The position numbers were made by a program, and so were the translations under genes. Of a stretch of 25,896 nucleotides of DNA, positions 9,460 through 18,528 are shown piece after piece. The DNA is taken from positions 1 to 25,896 of the forward strand of contig JAKTTS010000200.1 in the NCBI GenBank assembly GCA_030560485.1, read 5' to 3'. Source of the stretch: Ascoidea tarda (nom. inval.) (lineage: Eukaryota > Ascomycota > Saccharomycetes > Ascoideales > Ascoideaceae). Numbering within the stretch: the first letter of the stretch is position 1; the number at the start of each line of letters is the position of its first letter. A model generated the notes under the pieces. It saw only the letters and a program-made list of their open reading frames with translations. It had not been told where the DNA came from and did no database searches.

Positions 9460-10200
9460 TTAATAGTTAGAACATCGGGTTTCATTATGAACATCATAAC
9501 ATTTTACCGAACAATATCTTGAATTACATTTCACACACTTTGTCATGGCACTGCTTCCACAAATGGAGCACAATTTTTTACCTGGCAAATTATAGAAATT
9601 TCTTTTGGGATAAATCGACGAATTTTTCTCATCAAATAATAATTTTTTGATTTGGGGATTATCTTCTTCATCGATATAATTACTCAACGTCTTTCTTGAA
9701 CTTAGGATTTTTCTTGTATTTGCTGTCAACCCCTGCCTTGCTTTTTTAGCTTGATATTGATCTTGATTTTTAACTTGATTGGAATATGACATTAAATCGA
9801 AATTTGGATATGATGATTTATTAAAATTTTTAAATGAAATATTCAATCCGGATTTGGGTAGCTCAAGCTTGAATGATGATTCGTTATAATTCTCTTTATT
9901 TAATTCTTGAAGTCTCTTATTTGACTGTCTTTCCTCAATTAAATTTTCAAACTCGTTATAATTCACTTCTTCATTTTTGTTTTCATTATTGTTGTCAATT
10001 CCACTTAGAATTTTTTCATTTTCATTTTCATTTTGAAGCTGTAAATTCTGAAGATTATAAGCGCCAGGCTTAAATCTCTTTCGACTATTACTAGTTGAAA
10101 TTTTTTTATATCGATGGCTATTAGTGTATTTTAGATTTATAGAAGATGAAAAGTAAATATTTGGATCCGACCCTCTACTTATTTCCTCGACAAATGGCAT
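9460..10200 (-). CDS. VPS71: SWR1-complex HIT zinc-finger subunit Vps71/Swc6
   Basis: This encodes 246 aa (S. cerevisiae Vps71 is 280). The last ~38 residues form a zf-HIT finger with CSIC, CVKC, CSVKC and a terminal HNETRC; the HNETRC ending is also found in S. cerevisiae Vps71. The N-terminus has VEEI followed by PNIYFSS, again as in Vps71. The middle is Asn/Glu-rich and poorly conserved. Vps71/Swc6 with Arp6 helps the SWR1 remodeller exchange H2A for H2A.Z in nucleosomes; that role is family knowledge. The start at 10200 is the first ATG of the frame and fits the homologous N-terminus. The gene converges on CAT2, the same pairing as YML041C/YML042W in S. cerevisiae, which supports both identifications. 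Confidence 0.92.
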   Translation of the reverse strand: MPFVEEISRGSDPNIYFSSSINLKYTNSHRYKKISTSNSRKRFKPGAYNLQNLQLQNENENEKILSGIDNNNENKNEEVNYNEFENLIEERQSNKRLQELNKENYNESSFKLELPKSGLNISFKNFNKSSYPNFDLMSYSNQVKNQDQYQAKKARQGLTANTRKILSSRKTLSNYIDEEDNPQIKKLLFDEKNSSIYPKRNFYNLPGKKLCSICGSSAMTKCVKCNSRYCSVKCYDVHNETRCSNY

Positions 10201-10374
10201 TAATAAATGTAGTTTTGCCTCAACAATAAACTAAATACTCTATGGCTAATATAATATGTGGAAAGAAAACAAAGTTAAGCTAAGACCTATAAAATCAGAA
10301 AAAAACATCTGTTTGACATCCTCAACGAGGTTCGAATCACGTTTCTTCAAAACTGAATCTGAACGTTTTCAGCA
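10201..10374 (-). promoter_or_regulatory. VPS71 promoter / upstream gene's 3' region
   Basis: This is a 174-bp AT-rich spacer between two minus-strand genes. It lacks the GC enrichment seen at the RAD5/CAT2 promoter. A GGTTCGAATCA stretch at 10329-10339 resembles a tRNA B box, but no cloverleaf can be built around it. Confidence 0.4.
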
Positions 10375-11568
10375 CTACGAAACCTGCTTCAACTCATATA
10401 CAACAGAAACATCAAAACCAGCAGAATCTTTAAACTTTTTCATATACGATAAACCAACCTTGGATATATTTCCAGTTTTTAGAATCTCATATGCTCCTAA
10501 AATTATTTTAGAAACTGTTTTTCTAAAACTAATATGTCGATCTGTATGTTTTTCATCGTTTATTTTATCAATTGTGAATTTGACCCTATAGCTCCAATTC
10601 GATTCTTGTGTAATTGACTTGTTTTTTTTATTTTTATTGCTTGCAATTCTCAAAAATCTGGATAGCCCATTGTTTTCGGCTTTTAAAGGTGTGATTGTTG
10701 TTGAAAATTCTAGTTTATTATTTTTAACTCTTGAGACAGAAAGCTCAACTTCAAATTCATTATGAAACTTTTGTTTTGTTGAATAGCAATTGAAATCCCC
10801 AAATAATTTGTCTGTTATTGAAAATGAGCTTGTTGTTATTTCTTTATTGCTTATTTTTGGTTTTGATGGCTTTACCGAGTTTGAGAAATTAGTACCAAGC
10901 TGATGATCAAGTTGTAAAAATAAGCGATTCATATTTAATCGTTTAAAGGAATAATTATCGTCATCATCGTCATCATCATAATAACTAATATAATCATCAT
11001 TATCATCATAGTTTGGATTATTATAATCGTTATAATATCTTCTTGTTTTTCCCATAAAATAATATGAATTAATTAATAATCCGGGAAATAAACAGCCAGT
11101 CGCTAATGAAGCCAATCCGCAACCATAAATTGAGTGTGAATATAATCCGGCTGTTAGTGTTAACTGTATTGATGCCTTTACACATTTGTCAATTGCAATA
11201 TGGGTTGAAGTGAATGTTGTAGCAAAAAAAGCTGACAATGTTGCTAAATTTTTTAAAAAATCTTCTGTTGTAACCGGACCGGTATCTAGTTGAGTTTTAA
11301 TTAAATTTTTTGAATTATTGTTATTTGAGCTAATAAATTGGATTAAGTCTGTTGAATTACTTTGAATTTCTTGACTAATAAAATAATTAATTACGCTGGA
11401 TTCAATTGTTGTGAAGTTCAATTCATTATTTTGAATTTCATTATTTTCATTATTTTGAATAGTTCCATTTACTTGTTCAGATTCAGGTAATATTGAAATT
11501 GGATTTGCAAATAAACTTTTCGAGATTAAACATTGAATCATCAAAAAAATTCTGATTTCGAAGATCAT
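10375..11568 (-). CDS. Unrecognised secretory-pathway protein, hydrophobic core plus basic C-terminal domain
   Basis: This encodes 397 aa that I do not recognise. The N-terminus looks like a signal peptide (hydrophobic ~6-20, plausible cleavage near FANP, residues 20-23). An Asn-rich stretch follows with possible N-glycosylation sites (NGT, NFT, NST). Two hydrophobic segments lie at about 107-126 and 132-172; the second is Gly/Ala/Leu-rich with Cys150 and Cys159, and Cys129 sits between them. Next come a basic KTRR site (174-177), an Asp/Tyr-rich acidic tract (186-204) and KR at 209-210. The rest (about 250-397) is Lys-rich, probably beta-rich, with alternating hydrophobic residues. Signal peptide, hydrophobic pair, basic cleavage-like sites and a separate C-terminal domain recall yeast Kex2-processed secreted preproproteins, killer-type ones included. 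That is architecture only, not homology. A two-pass membrane protein is the main alternative. The reading frame is intact, and the gene lies between VPS71 and MSW1. Confidence 0.75.
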   Translation of the reverse strand: MIFEIRIFLMIQCLISKSLFANPISILPESEQVNGTIQNNENNEIQNNELNFTTIESSVINYFISQEIQSNSTDLIQFISSNNNNSKNLIKTQLDTGPVTTEDFLKNLATLSAFFATTFTSTHIAIDKCVKASIQLTLTAGLYSHSIYGCGLASLATGCLFPGLLINSYYFMGKTRRYYNDYNNPNYDDNDDYISYYDDDDDDDNYSFKRLNMNRLFLQLDHQLGTNFSNSVKPSKPKISNKEITTSSFSITDKLFGDFNCYSTKQKFHNEFEVELSVSRVKNNKLEFSTTITPLKAENNGLSRFLRIASNKNKKNKSITQESNWSYRVKFTIDKINDEKHTDRHISFRKTVSKIILGAYEILKTGNISKVGLSYMKKFKDSAGFDVSVVYELKQVS

Positions 11569-11805
11569 ATTTTAGTTAAATTATTAGAGGTTAAATATTT
11601 TTCAATAAATGAAAACAACTGAAAAAAAAAAAATCAATCAATATAACCAGTTTAAAATACACATTTTATTTTCCTTTTGTGAAAAAAAAAAAAAAAAAAG
11701 GGGGGTTATTTTTTTAAAAGGTAGTATAATATGCAAAATAAAAGATAAAAAAAAAAAAATGTCTTGTTTTGGTAAACATCAATTTACAAAAAAAAAAAAA
11801 AAAAT
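11569..11805 (-). promoter_or_regulatory. Poly(dA:dT)-rich spacer between MSW1 and the secreted-protein gene
   Basis: This is a 237-bp spacer with several long A runs on the plus strand, at about 11622-11631, 11682-11698 (followed by six G), 11748-11758 and 11790-11803. On the minus strand they are T tracts downstream of MSW1 and upstream of the secreted-protein start. Such tracts exclude nucleosomes and often mark yeast promoters and terminators. I see no TATA box close to the start. Confidence 0.5.
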
Positions 11806-13032
11806 TTAATCTAATCCAATACATTTTTTAATATTCAGCATATTTTTTGAAGCTATTGCTCTGGCTTTTTCATTGCCTTGATTAATTATTTGATCTAAAT
11901 ATGGTTTATCGTTCATAAGTTGTTCAAAGATTTTTTTTGGTTGAGCTAGTTCATTTATAATAACCTCAGTAGCATAATCTTTGAAGGATTTATGGTCATT
12001 AACATTTGAAGAAAGTAGATCTTTTTCTACATGATGTATTGATTTTTTTTGAATACCGGAGATAATATTGATGAGGTTTGATACACCAGGCCTTTCAACG
12101 GGATCAAAATAAAAGCGGTCTTGAATAGAATCAGTAACAGCTTTTCTAATTTTTTTTGAAATGACTTTTGGGTCATCGGTTATGTATATACAGGAAAATG
12201 GGTCAGGATCTGATTTAGACATTTTCTTCAATGGGTCTCTTAAAGATAAGATTTTTTTGGTTGGAGCAAATAGAGTTTTTGGTTCTTTGAAAAAATTTGG
12301 AGAACTATAAGTTGAATTAAATTTTTCAGCCAAGTGCCTTGTTAATTCTAGATGTTGAGATTGATCGTCGCCAACAGGGACATGAGTTGAATGGTATAGT
12401 AGGATATCAGCAGCCATTAAAACAGGATAAAATAGTAGACCAGAATTAACAGACATGATGGCATCGATTGAATTTGTATCAGATTTGAGATTTGATTTGC
12501 TCTTCCATTGAGTCATTCTATTCAAATAGCCCATACCGGTTATACAAGATAGAATCCAAGTTAATTCAGTATGTTCAGGAATCTGGCTTTGGTGGAAAAT
12601 AATAGATTTATTTGGGTCCAAACCGGAAGCTAGTAAGCTTGCAATAGTTTCCAATCTATAATTTCTTAACTCGCTTGTGGGTTTAGGAATAGTTATAGCA
12701 TGTAAATCTGCGGTTCCAAATAAGATTTTTGTATTGGAATTATCATTTTGAGTATTTTGAGAGGTTGATACCGAATCCGAGATACTTTTCCAGACATTTA
12801 TTGCGCCTAGATAATTACCCAAGTGCAATTTGCCAGTTGGCTGAATCAACGAAAACACTGTGCTATTGTTTGGAATTGCAAAATCGTTAGAGCCAAAGGA
12901 TATGGTTTGAATAGATGACTTCGAGGGAGAAGTAGAAAGCGAGTAGAAGCATTTACCTCTGAATGACTGAAGCTTCAAACAATAGGGCTTTATTGACCTG
13001 GCAAACATCATCAATGTGATTTTAAACCACAA
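11806..13032 (-). CDS. MSW1: Mitochondrial tryptophanyl-tRNA synthetase
   Basis: This encodes 408 aa (S. cerevisiae Msw1 is 379). It is a class I aminoacyl-tRNA synthetase charging mitochondrial tRNA-Trp. The HIGH motif is HLGN at residues 70-73 within QPTGKLHLGNYLGA. The KMSKS loop (KKMSKSDPD) lies near residue 270, and VPVGDDQSQHLELTR is typical of bacterial-type TrpRS. The first ~45 residues are basic and hydroxylated with no acidic residues, consistent with a mitochondrial presequence. Methionines at 1, 8 and 9 all precede it; the first was taken, but M8 or M9 could equally be the start. Its upstream region contains a CACGTG box at 13099-13104. Confidence 0.94.
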   Translation of the reverse strand: MWFKITLMMFARSIKPYCLKLQSFRGKCFYSLSTSPSKSSIQTISFGSNDFAIPNNSTVFSLIQPTGKLHLGNYLGAINVWKSISDSVSTSQNTQNDNSNTKILFGTADLHAITIPKPTSELRNYRLETIASLLASGLDPNKSIIFHQSQIPEHTELTWILSCITGMGYLNRMTQWKSKSNLKSDTNSIDAIMSVNSGLLFYPVLMAADILLYHSTHVPVGDDQSQHLELTRHLAEKFNSTYSSPNFFKEPKTLFAPTKKILSLRDPLKKMSKSDPDPFSCIYITDDPKVISKKIRKAVTDSIQDRFYFDPVERPGVSNLINIISGIQKKSIHHVEKDLLSSNVNDHKSFKDYATEVIINELAQPKKIFEQLMNDKPYLDQIINQGNEKARAIASKNMLNIKKCIGLD

Positions 13033-14881
13033 TCACCAATAAAACAAGTGGTTGATTCTTCGAAAAGACACGGCCCAAAAGGGCAAATATGTATAAGTCA
13101 CGTGAAATACTTGGCTTTTCCCAAAGAGGCAGCTCATCAGACTTGAGTAATGGTCGGCTGCTCAAAGCGGAATGTATGATATAATATTGCAACAGATCGA
13201 AAGATGGCGGCGGGCAGTTAGAGTTGGGGTCTTTTATGTTGAACTGACTGCTTGCTCTCACATAGAAGGGACGTTGGAACTCTCAATATATCTGGTTTTG
13301 AAATTGTTTATGCTAGAGATGCTACATGGGAAGCTTATGATTTCTTGCCAACATCTATAAACTGGTCTACGTGAACTAAATTGGTGTGGTTAGCCTCTCA
13401 AGGAAATATTCAGATCAGAGATTAACTTCCATCTGGGTCGTTATTCATGGATAGCCGCAGCGAGGGTTTGTATTTTGAAAGTGAACATTAAGTTTGTCTG
13501 GCGAAAGCCTAACACTCGGTTAATACTCAGTTAGAAAAACAAAATTCAAAAGGCCTAAACCGCAGTCTAGTATAGACCATAGCCAGTCCATAGGAAAGAA
13601 CAGTGGGCCATGTTGGAAGTCTCTTGTGGGCCAGTGAGAAATGAACAGAGCCTGGCTGTAGCAGAGGGTATTCTCTTATCGCGATGGGGCAAAGGTCGAG
13701 CGAGTGCTGCTCCTGTGAAGGCACCTCTGGCCTGGCCAATAAAGCAGTGCTCTCAGTGCTCACTGTTCTCTGGCGTTTTCCTCTGGCGTTTTCCTCCTGG
13801 CATTTTCCTCCTCGCTCACATCGCATCTGTCGAGATCCACGTTGTGATCTTTTATCAATTGGATCAGTAGCTGTAAATCCTCTGCATTTATCCCCTAACA
13901 TGCCCCTAGCTTACTCAGCACGCGTCTACCGCTGACTAACACCGATTGCTGTAACAGAATATATTACTGGGTCTCTCTCCGGGCACGTGTACTAGCCAGT
14001 TTTCACAAACGGGAGAAACCGCAGCAGTGCAGCTCCAATGGCAGGTGGTGCCCTCTTCGGGCAAAACATTCTCGGAGATAAGGCTTTCTCTGTGTTGCGT
14101 CTGCACACTGCTTCTGCTCTATTCTCTTGTCTGGCCCTGTTTGTGTGACAACAGCCTCTTCCCAGTTAACTACACTGACATATATAGAGATAGTCCTCTG
14201 AATTTTGCGAATTCTTTTAATTTGTCTTTTAATTTGCTTTTCTTTTTCTTTACTTCTAACTTTTCTTACTTGTTAATAACAGTTACTATTTATCATAAGC
14301 TCGTTATAAGTTTATTATACGTTTCAGAAATCGTTAAAAGAATTTATTTATTATTTTAGATTATCAAGATTAGATTTACTCTCGGAAATAAATGCTCTAT
14401 GCCTTTAGTAATAGCCAATAGCAAATTCGTCACCTCTAAAATCAAATTTCAACTACTTGAATTAATTTTTATAATTCCCAACTTATTTTAAAGCTGATTA
14501 AGTCCTAATTTTGGTTCATAAAACTGTGTTTCAATTTTTTGTTAAGTTTATTACGTTTTGTTGCCTTTTATTAACACCTATTTTCTATTTCCTCATATTC
14601 GTATTCAGCATCAACTAAATTGTCAAAGAAAAGTCATATCACTTAATATAAACCAGTTCCCAATATTCTCTTGTCTTTTATATTTAATATCCTATAATTC
14701 TTTCATTTCTTCTTTCTTCTTTCTTCTTCTTCTCCTTCTCCTCTTCTTTATTTTTTTTTTTCTTTCTTCCTCATTAAGTTCCTATAATTTGAATTTGGAT
14801 TACTTATAATCAAAATTTCTTCATTTCGTTTTACATCCATTATACCATATTACTAATTAGATCAAATTTTAACTATCAAAC
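13033..14881. promoter_or_regulatory. Long gene-free region with MSW1 and Nramp promoters
   Basis: This is 1849 bp between divergent MSW1 and the Nramp gene, by far the longest gene-free stretch here. The MSW1 side has CACGTG at 13099-13104. The middle (about 13590-14050) is GC-richer, with a short tandem repeat at 13771-13811, ACGCGT at 13920-13925 and CACGTG at 13984-13989. A TATATA box is at 14178-14183, though about 700 bp from the Nramp ATG. The last ~650 bp are AT-rich with a long CT-rich tract (14697-14775), common before yeast transcription starts. Frames of 80-124 codons occur (for example 13527-13901 minus) but have no recognisable features. I could not identify a tRNA or other RNA gene. 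Confidence 0.5.
13771..13811 (+). repeat. Short tandem repeat, three 13-14 bp units
   Basis: Three head-to-tail copies of TGGCGTTTTCCTC(C) occur at 13771-13783, 13784-13797 and 13798-13811. The third differs by one base (TGGCATTTTCCTCC). The repeat is in the GC-richer middle of the long region upstream of the Nramp gene. It could be a clustered binding site or simple slippage. Confidence 0.9.
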
Positions 14882-16594
14882 ATGTCACAATCAAACTCTT
14901 CAACTGATAATGTCAATATAACCAAGAACAGTCTCTTCTCTTTTCCTTGCTTAAAAAGGATTTTAAACAACACCTATGTCAAAATATTTATAAAATATAT
15001 GAAATTTGTCGGTCCTGGTATTATGGTCTCCGTTGCCTATATGGATCCAGGTAACTACTCAACTTCGGTATCCGCTGGTTCAAACTATGCCTACAAACTA
15101 TTGTTTGCCATTTTCATTTCAAATATCTTTGCCATCATCTTACAGTGTCTCTGTGTTAAGTTAAGCTCAGTGACTGGTCTTGATTTGGCTGAAAACTGTC
15201 ATAAAAATTTGCCTGCATGGTTGAATATCTCTATTTATATCTTGGCCGAATTTGCAATCATCGCAACTGATTTAGCAGAAGTCGTTGGTACTGCTATATC
15301 CTTGGAGATTCTATTTGGTATCCCACTATTCTATGGTGTTCTCTTAACTATTCTTGATGTCCTTATCATTCTATTTTTTTATAAACCTGGTGGAACGATG
15401 AAACAAGTCAGAGTCTTTGAGATTGCAATCTCAATCTTGGTAGCTCTAACCTGCTTTTGCTTTGTTCTTGAATTAACTAAAATCTCAATTCCAAACAAAT
15501 TGGATGTTTTCATTGGCTTCTTGCCCTCAAAAGAAATCTTCACTGAACAAAAAGCCCTTTATCTATCATTGGGTATCTTGGGTGCAACTGTCATGCCCCA
15601 TTCTTTATACCTCGGCTCAGCTTTGGTTCAACCAAGATTATTAAACTATGACTTAAAACACCAAAACGTATCATCTCACGATTTATCAAGTCCAAAGAAC
15701 TCGCATAATAAAGACCGTTATGAACAATCCATCGATCAAAGATACAAACCATCCTTGGCTGCTATCGATGATTGTCTTCTTTACTCCTACTGGGAATTGA
15801 TAATCTCCTTATTCTTAGTCGCTACTTTTGTCAATTCTGCTATCCTAATTGTCGCTGGCTCTACTCTTTTTGGTACTCCTGACGCCGATGATGCTGATTT
15901 GCTATCAATTTATGAAATGCTATCCTCCTATATCTCTCCTGCTGCTGGTTTGATCTTTGCTTTAGCTATGCTTTTTTCTGGTCAAAGCGCTGGAATCATC
16001 TGCACTATGGCTGGTCAAATCGTTTCTGAGGGCTTTATTAATTGGTCCTTCAAACCTTGGGTTAGAAGAATTATAACAAGATTAATCGCTATTATCCCAT
16101 GTCTTATCATAACCTCCATTATGGGCAGAAAGGGTATTAGTTCGATTTTAAATGGTTCTCAAGTTGTTTTATCTCTAATTTTACCCTTTTGTTCCGCTCC
16201 TTTGATTTACTTTACTTGCAATAAAGATATTATGAAGGTAGAGGTTACAGACCTTGATGAAGACGTTATCTCCGATATTATAATTCACACACCTTTTGAC
16301 AAATCAAACTCTGATGATACAACTCCCTTGGTTTCTTCAAATCAACTTTCCAATAACTATTGCTCAACAAGTGATAATAATCATCTATCTCCGGTTGTAA
16401 GCAAAACTTCAAAGATTTCAAAAAATTCTTCTCTTAATGAAAGATATTTCATTGGTTCTAATGGTAAAAAATATGTTGATTTCTCCAATTCTACTTTTAC
16501 CGTTATTATTTCTTTTGCAACATGGGTTATTATTAGTTTCTTAAATATTTACCTTATAGTTTCATTCCTCATGGGCGCTGATATTCATTTTTAA
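14882..16594 (+). CDS. SMF1: Nramp-family divalent metal transporter (Smf1-like)
   Basis: This encodes 570 aa, a proton-coupled importer of Mn2+, Fe2+ and other divalent metals. Transmembrane helix 1 carries VAYMDPGNYST, with the metal-site DPGN at residues 55-58. Helix 6 carries GATVMPHSLYLGSALVQPRL, with M238PHS where bacterial Nramps have MPHN; the Ser variant is also in S. cerevisiae Smf1. ATDLAEVVGTAI, VNSAILIVAGSTLF, LLSGQSAGI-type and GQIVSEGFINW segments follow. There are about 11 hydrophobic helices, a hydrophilic loop at ~255-295 and a Ser/Asn-rich insert at ~465-535 before the last helix. The N-terminus is short and cytosolic, with no signal peptide. Family yeasts have Smf1/2/3 with different membranes; the close Smf1 match is my reading, and Smf3 (vacuolar) is the main alternative. 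The gene converges on LEO1. Confidence 0.9.
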   Translation: MSQSNSSTDNVNITKNSLFSFPCLKRILNNTYVKIFIKYMKFVGPGIMVSVAYMDPGNYSTSVSAGSNYAYKLLFAIFISNIFAIILQCLCVKLSSVTGLDLAENCHKNLPAWLNISIYILAEFAIIATDLAEVVGTAISLEILFGIPLFYGVLLTILDVLIILFFYKPGGTMKQVRVFEIAISILVALTCFCFVLELTKISIPNKLDVFIGFLPSKEIFTEQKALYLSLGILGATVMPHSLYLGSALVQPRLLNYDLKHQNVSSHDLSSPKNSHNKDRYEQSIDQRYKPSLAAIDDCLLYSYWELIISLFLVATFVNSAILIVAGSTLFGTPDADDADLLSIYEMLSSYISPAAGLIFALAMLFSGQSAGIICTMAGQIVSEGFINWSFKPWVRRIITRLIAIIPCLIITSIMGRKGISSILNGSQVVLSLILPFCSAPLIYFTCNKDIMKVEVTDLDEDVISDIIIHTPFDKSNSDDTTPLVSSNQLSNNYCSTSDNNHLSPVVSKTSKISKNSSLNERYFIGSNGKKYVDFSNSTFTVIISFATWVIISFLNIYLIVSFLMGADIHF

Positions 16595-17035
16595 TTCATG
16601 TTTTAATTCCAATAATTTCCTTATACATATATCTTTCTTTTTTCTTTTGTTTGCTTTTTTGTTTTCTATTGTATTTTTTTTCTTTCTTTTCTTTCTTTAT
16701 TCTTTCTTGGATTATGGTTTGAGATTTTTAGCTAGATATCTTTTTTTTTCATGCTATTATTTTTATTTTTTGCAACAATTATTGAGGAAATTCCCCTTTT
16801 TTTTTCATTTGTTTTGATTTCATTCCATTTTACATGTTATACTGATAATTTCTTTTTTATTGATTTCAATTATATTTTTATATTTCATTGTTATATAGAA
16901 CATGAATGAAATGCATTTGTTTTAAAAGATAGTTATAACATTATCATAATTTTATTATCAAGTCCATAAAAGCATCGCCCTTATTTTTCCCTTTCTAATA
17001 TACATATAAAATTAAATAATTAATTTATTATAAGG
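16595..17035. terminator. Convergent Nramp/LEO1 3' region
   Basis: This 441-bp, highly AT-rich region lies between converging stops. It has long T and TTTC runs (16640-16700, 16740-16760, 16795-16805) and several TATATA-like polyadenylation elements (TACATATAT, 16624-16632). I see no coding potential and no structural RNA. Confidence 0.55.
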
Positions 17036-18265
17036 CTAATAATCATCTTCACTTTCAGAATCAATAACTCTTCTTTTCTTACGATTTTTTCTTTCATCGT
17101 AACCAGTCTCATTTCTACTATCATTGGGACGTTTAGAATATAAATCAGTACCACTCTCTTTTATTCTACGTAATCTTTCAGCTTTTTCTAAATCGTCGTC
17201 AGAACCTTCATCGTACTGTTCGATTTCTTCTTCATCATTGGCCACAAAATCATCATCATCTTCGTCATCATATTCATTTATATCTTTATAATTCATTGTT
17301 TCATCATATAAATCATTTTCGCCATTATAATCATCCATTTTTGAAGATCTTGCATTGTACGACAAAACATTGAGTTCTCTTTCTTCTTGCTGAAGTTTTT
17401 TCAATTTCTCTCTTCTTAATTTTTTATCGTTGATGGCTTCTTGTTCTTCCAATTCTCTTATTTCTTTAAGAGGATCCTCTTCGATATCAATTTCTTCCGC
17501 AAGAGCCTTTCGACCAACATTTTTTCTTTTGTTAAATAAGGCCAATTTCCTGTGAGTCAACGAAGAAACAGAAGAGGGGGTGAACTTCATTATTTTAGTG
17601 AAAATTGAGTTGGTTTGTAAAAACATTGTATCCCAGTGACGAACAACCAAAAAATTATCATTCAAATCACTAGTTATAACATCGAAAAACTCTGAACCTA
17701 TTTTTAACGATAGTGAACCATCATCCCATTCAATAAAATGGGCATTTGACTGTTTTTTCAATGAACCAGAATCCTGAACATATCTCCATCTTATTGTATT
17801 GTTGGCAATTAATTTGTTCATCATTCCATTGTCGTTAGAGGCCTCTCTTTCAAGTTTTTTCAATACTTTATCACGCTCAAATTGTTTGGGATCGATAGAT
17901 AGAAAATTGGGTAATTGAATTAAATAGTTTTCATTTTTGGAAGGAATATGAGAAGCTGGATGTCTTGCTATTTCAATGTTTTCTTGTTTTAAATCGGGGT
18001 CCTCCTGTTGATCTTCGTCGATGTAGTCCTCGTTATCGTCATCAATGGGGTCATTTCCAGAGTGGTTGTGAGCATCTATGTCATCACGATGCTCGTTGTT
18101 GTTATCGTTATCATCGTCCCCAAACAAATCGTCGTCGTCGTCTTGGTTGTCAGGGCTGCGGATGTCGTCGTAGACAGGCTCTTCGTTGGTTGATGGAAGG
18201 TCAGGAGTAACAGAGCGACGGACCTTGTTGTCTGAGGGAGAATCAGCAGCAGCATCAGAATCCAT
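17036..18265 (-). CDS. LEO1: Paf1-complex subunit Leo1
   Basis: This encodes 409 aa. Leo1 is a subunit of the Paf1 complex, which travels with RNA polymerase II and promotes elongation and histone modification. The N-terminal ~110 residues are very acidic (DDDDDLFGDDD and similar), as in all Leo1 proteins. The conserved core spans about residues 110-255: LIQLPNFLSIDPKQF, NNTIRWRY, NAHFIEWDDGSLSLKIG, FLVVRHWD and MKFTPSSVSSLTHRKLALF. A charged coiled-coil region with many Lys/Arg/Glu follows, then a second acidic tract and a basic tail containing KKRRVIDSESEDDY. The start at 18265 is the first ATG of the frame. It is divergent from the PEX15-like gene, with 263 bp between the starts. In S. cerevisiae LEO1 neighbours UBP2; here both are present but some 14 kb apart. 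Confidence 0.93.
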   Translation of the reverse strand: MDSDAAADSPSDNKVRRSVTPDLPSTNEEPVYDDIRSPDNQDDDDDLFGDDDNDNNNEHRDDIDAHNHSGNDPIDDDNEDYIDEDQQEDPDLKQENIEIARHPASHIPSKNENYLIQLPNFLSIDPKQFERDKVLKKLEREASNDNGMMNKLIANNTIRWRYVQDSGSLKKQSNAHFIEWDDGSLSLKIGSEFFDVITSDLNDNFLVVRHWDTMFLQTNSIFTKIMKFTPSSVSSLTHRKLALFNKRKNVGRKALAEEIDIEEDPLKEIRELEEQEAINDKKLRREKLKKLQQEERELNVLSYNARSSKMDDYNGENDLYDETMNYKDINEYDDEDDDDFVANDEEEIEQYDEGSDDDLEKAERLRRIKESGTDLYSKRPNDSRNETGYDERKNRKKRRVIDSESEDDY

Positions 18266-18528
18266 TTTGCAACAGAAGATGGTGGCAGAATCTGGTGGCA
18301 GAAGCTGCAGAAGAATTCTCCAGTGGAGTGTTGTGGAAATTTCACTTTTTGGGCTTGCGGTTTTTTTGTCTGTTTTCTGATATTTCTACCGTAGAAGTGG
18401 TGCTGGATCAGAAGGGGAATAAGAGCTGAGCAAACACAGGTATATATTGCACAGCAGTCCTTCTTCTGATTGATTGTCTCTTCGTACCACTTGGTGTTGA
18501 CTAATTCACAGCAAGCACGTATACCAGA
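18266..18528. promoter_or_regulatory. Divergent LEO1 / PEX15-like promoter
   Basis: This 263-bp region separates two divergent starts. TATATAT at 18441-18447 lies ~80 bp before the plus-strand ATG and is a plausible TATA box for the PEX15-like gene. Base composition is richer in G+C than in neighbouring coding DNA. No E-box or MluI box was found. Confidence 0.55.

Noticed and set aside
10329-10345. tRNA-like B box (GGTTCGAATCA)
   Set aside because: The bases around it cannot form a T stem, and no A box or acceptor stem lies at the right distance on either strand.
13724-13740. CTGGCCAA resembling part of the VosA-type binding element CTGGCCAAGGC
   Set aside because: Only 8 of 11 positions match and it occurs once. 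With no known binding specificity for this velvet protein, it is not evidence of regulation.
13527-13901. Minus-strand frame of 124 codons in the long intergenic region
   Set aside because: It has no recognisable motif and lies across a short tandem repeat and GC-rich non-coding text; overlapping plus-strand frames of similar length exist by chance.
13935-13952. Possible 3' end of an intron (GACTAAC followed by ACAG)
   Set aside because: No donor or coding exon could be paired with it. It is kept only as a hint for a 5' UTR intron within the long intergenic finding.
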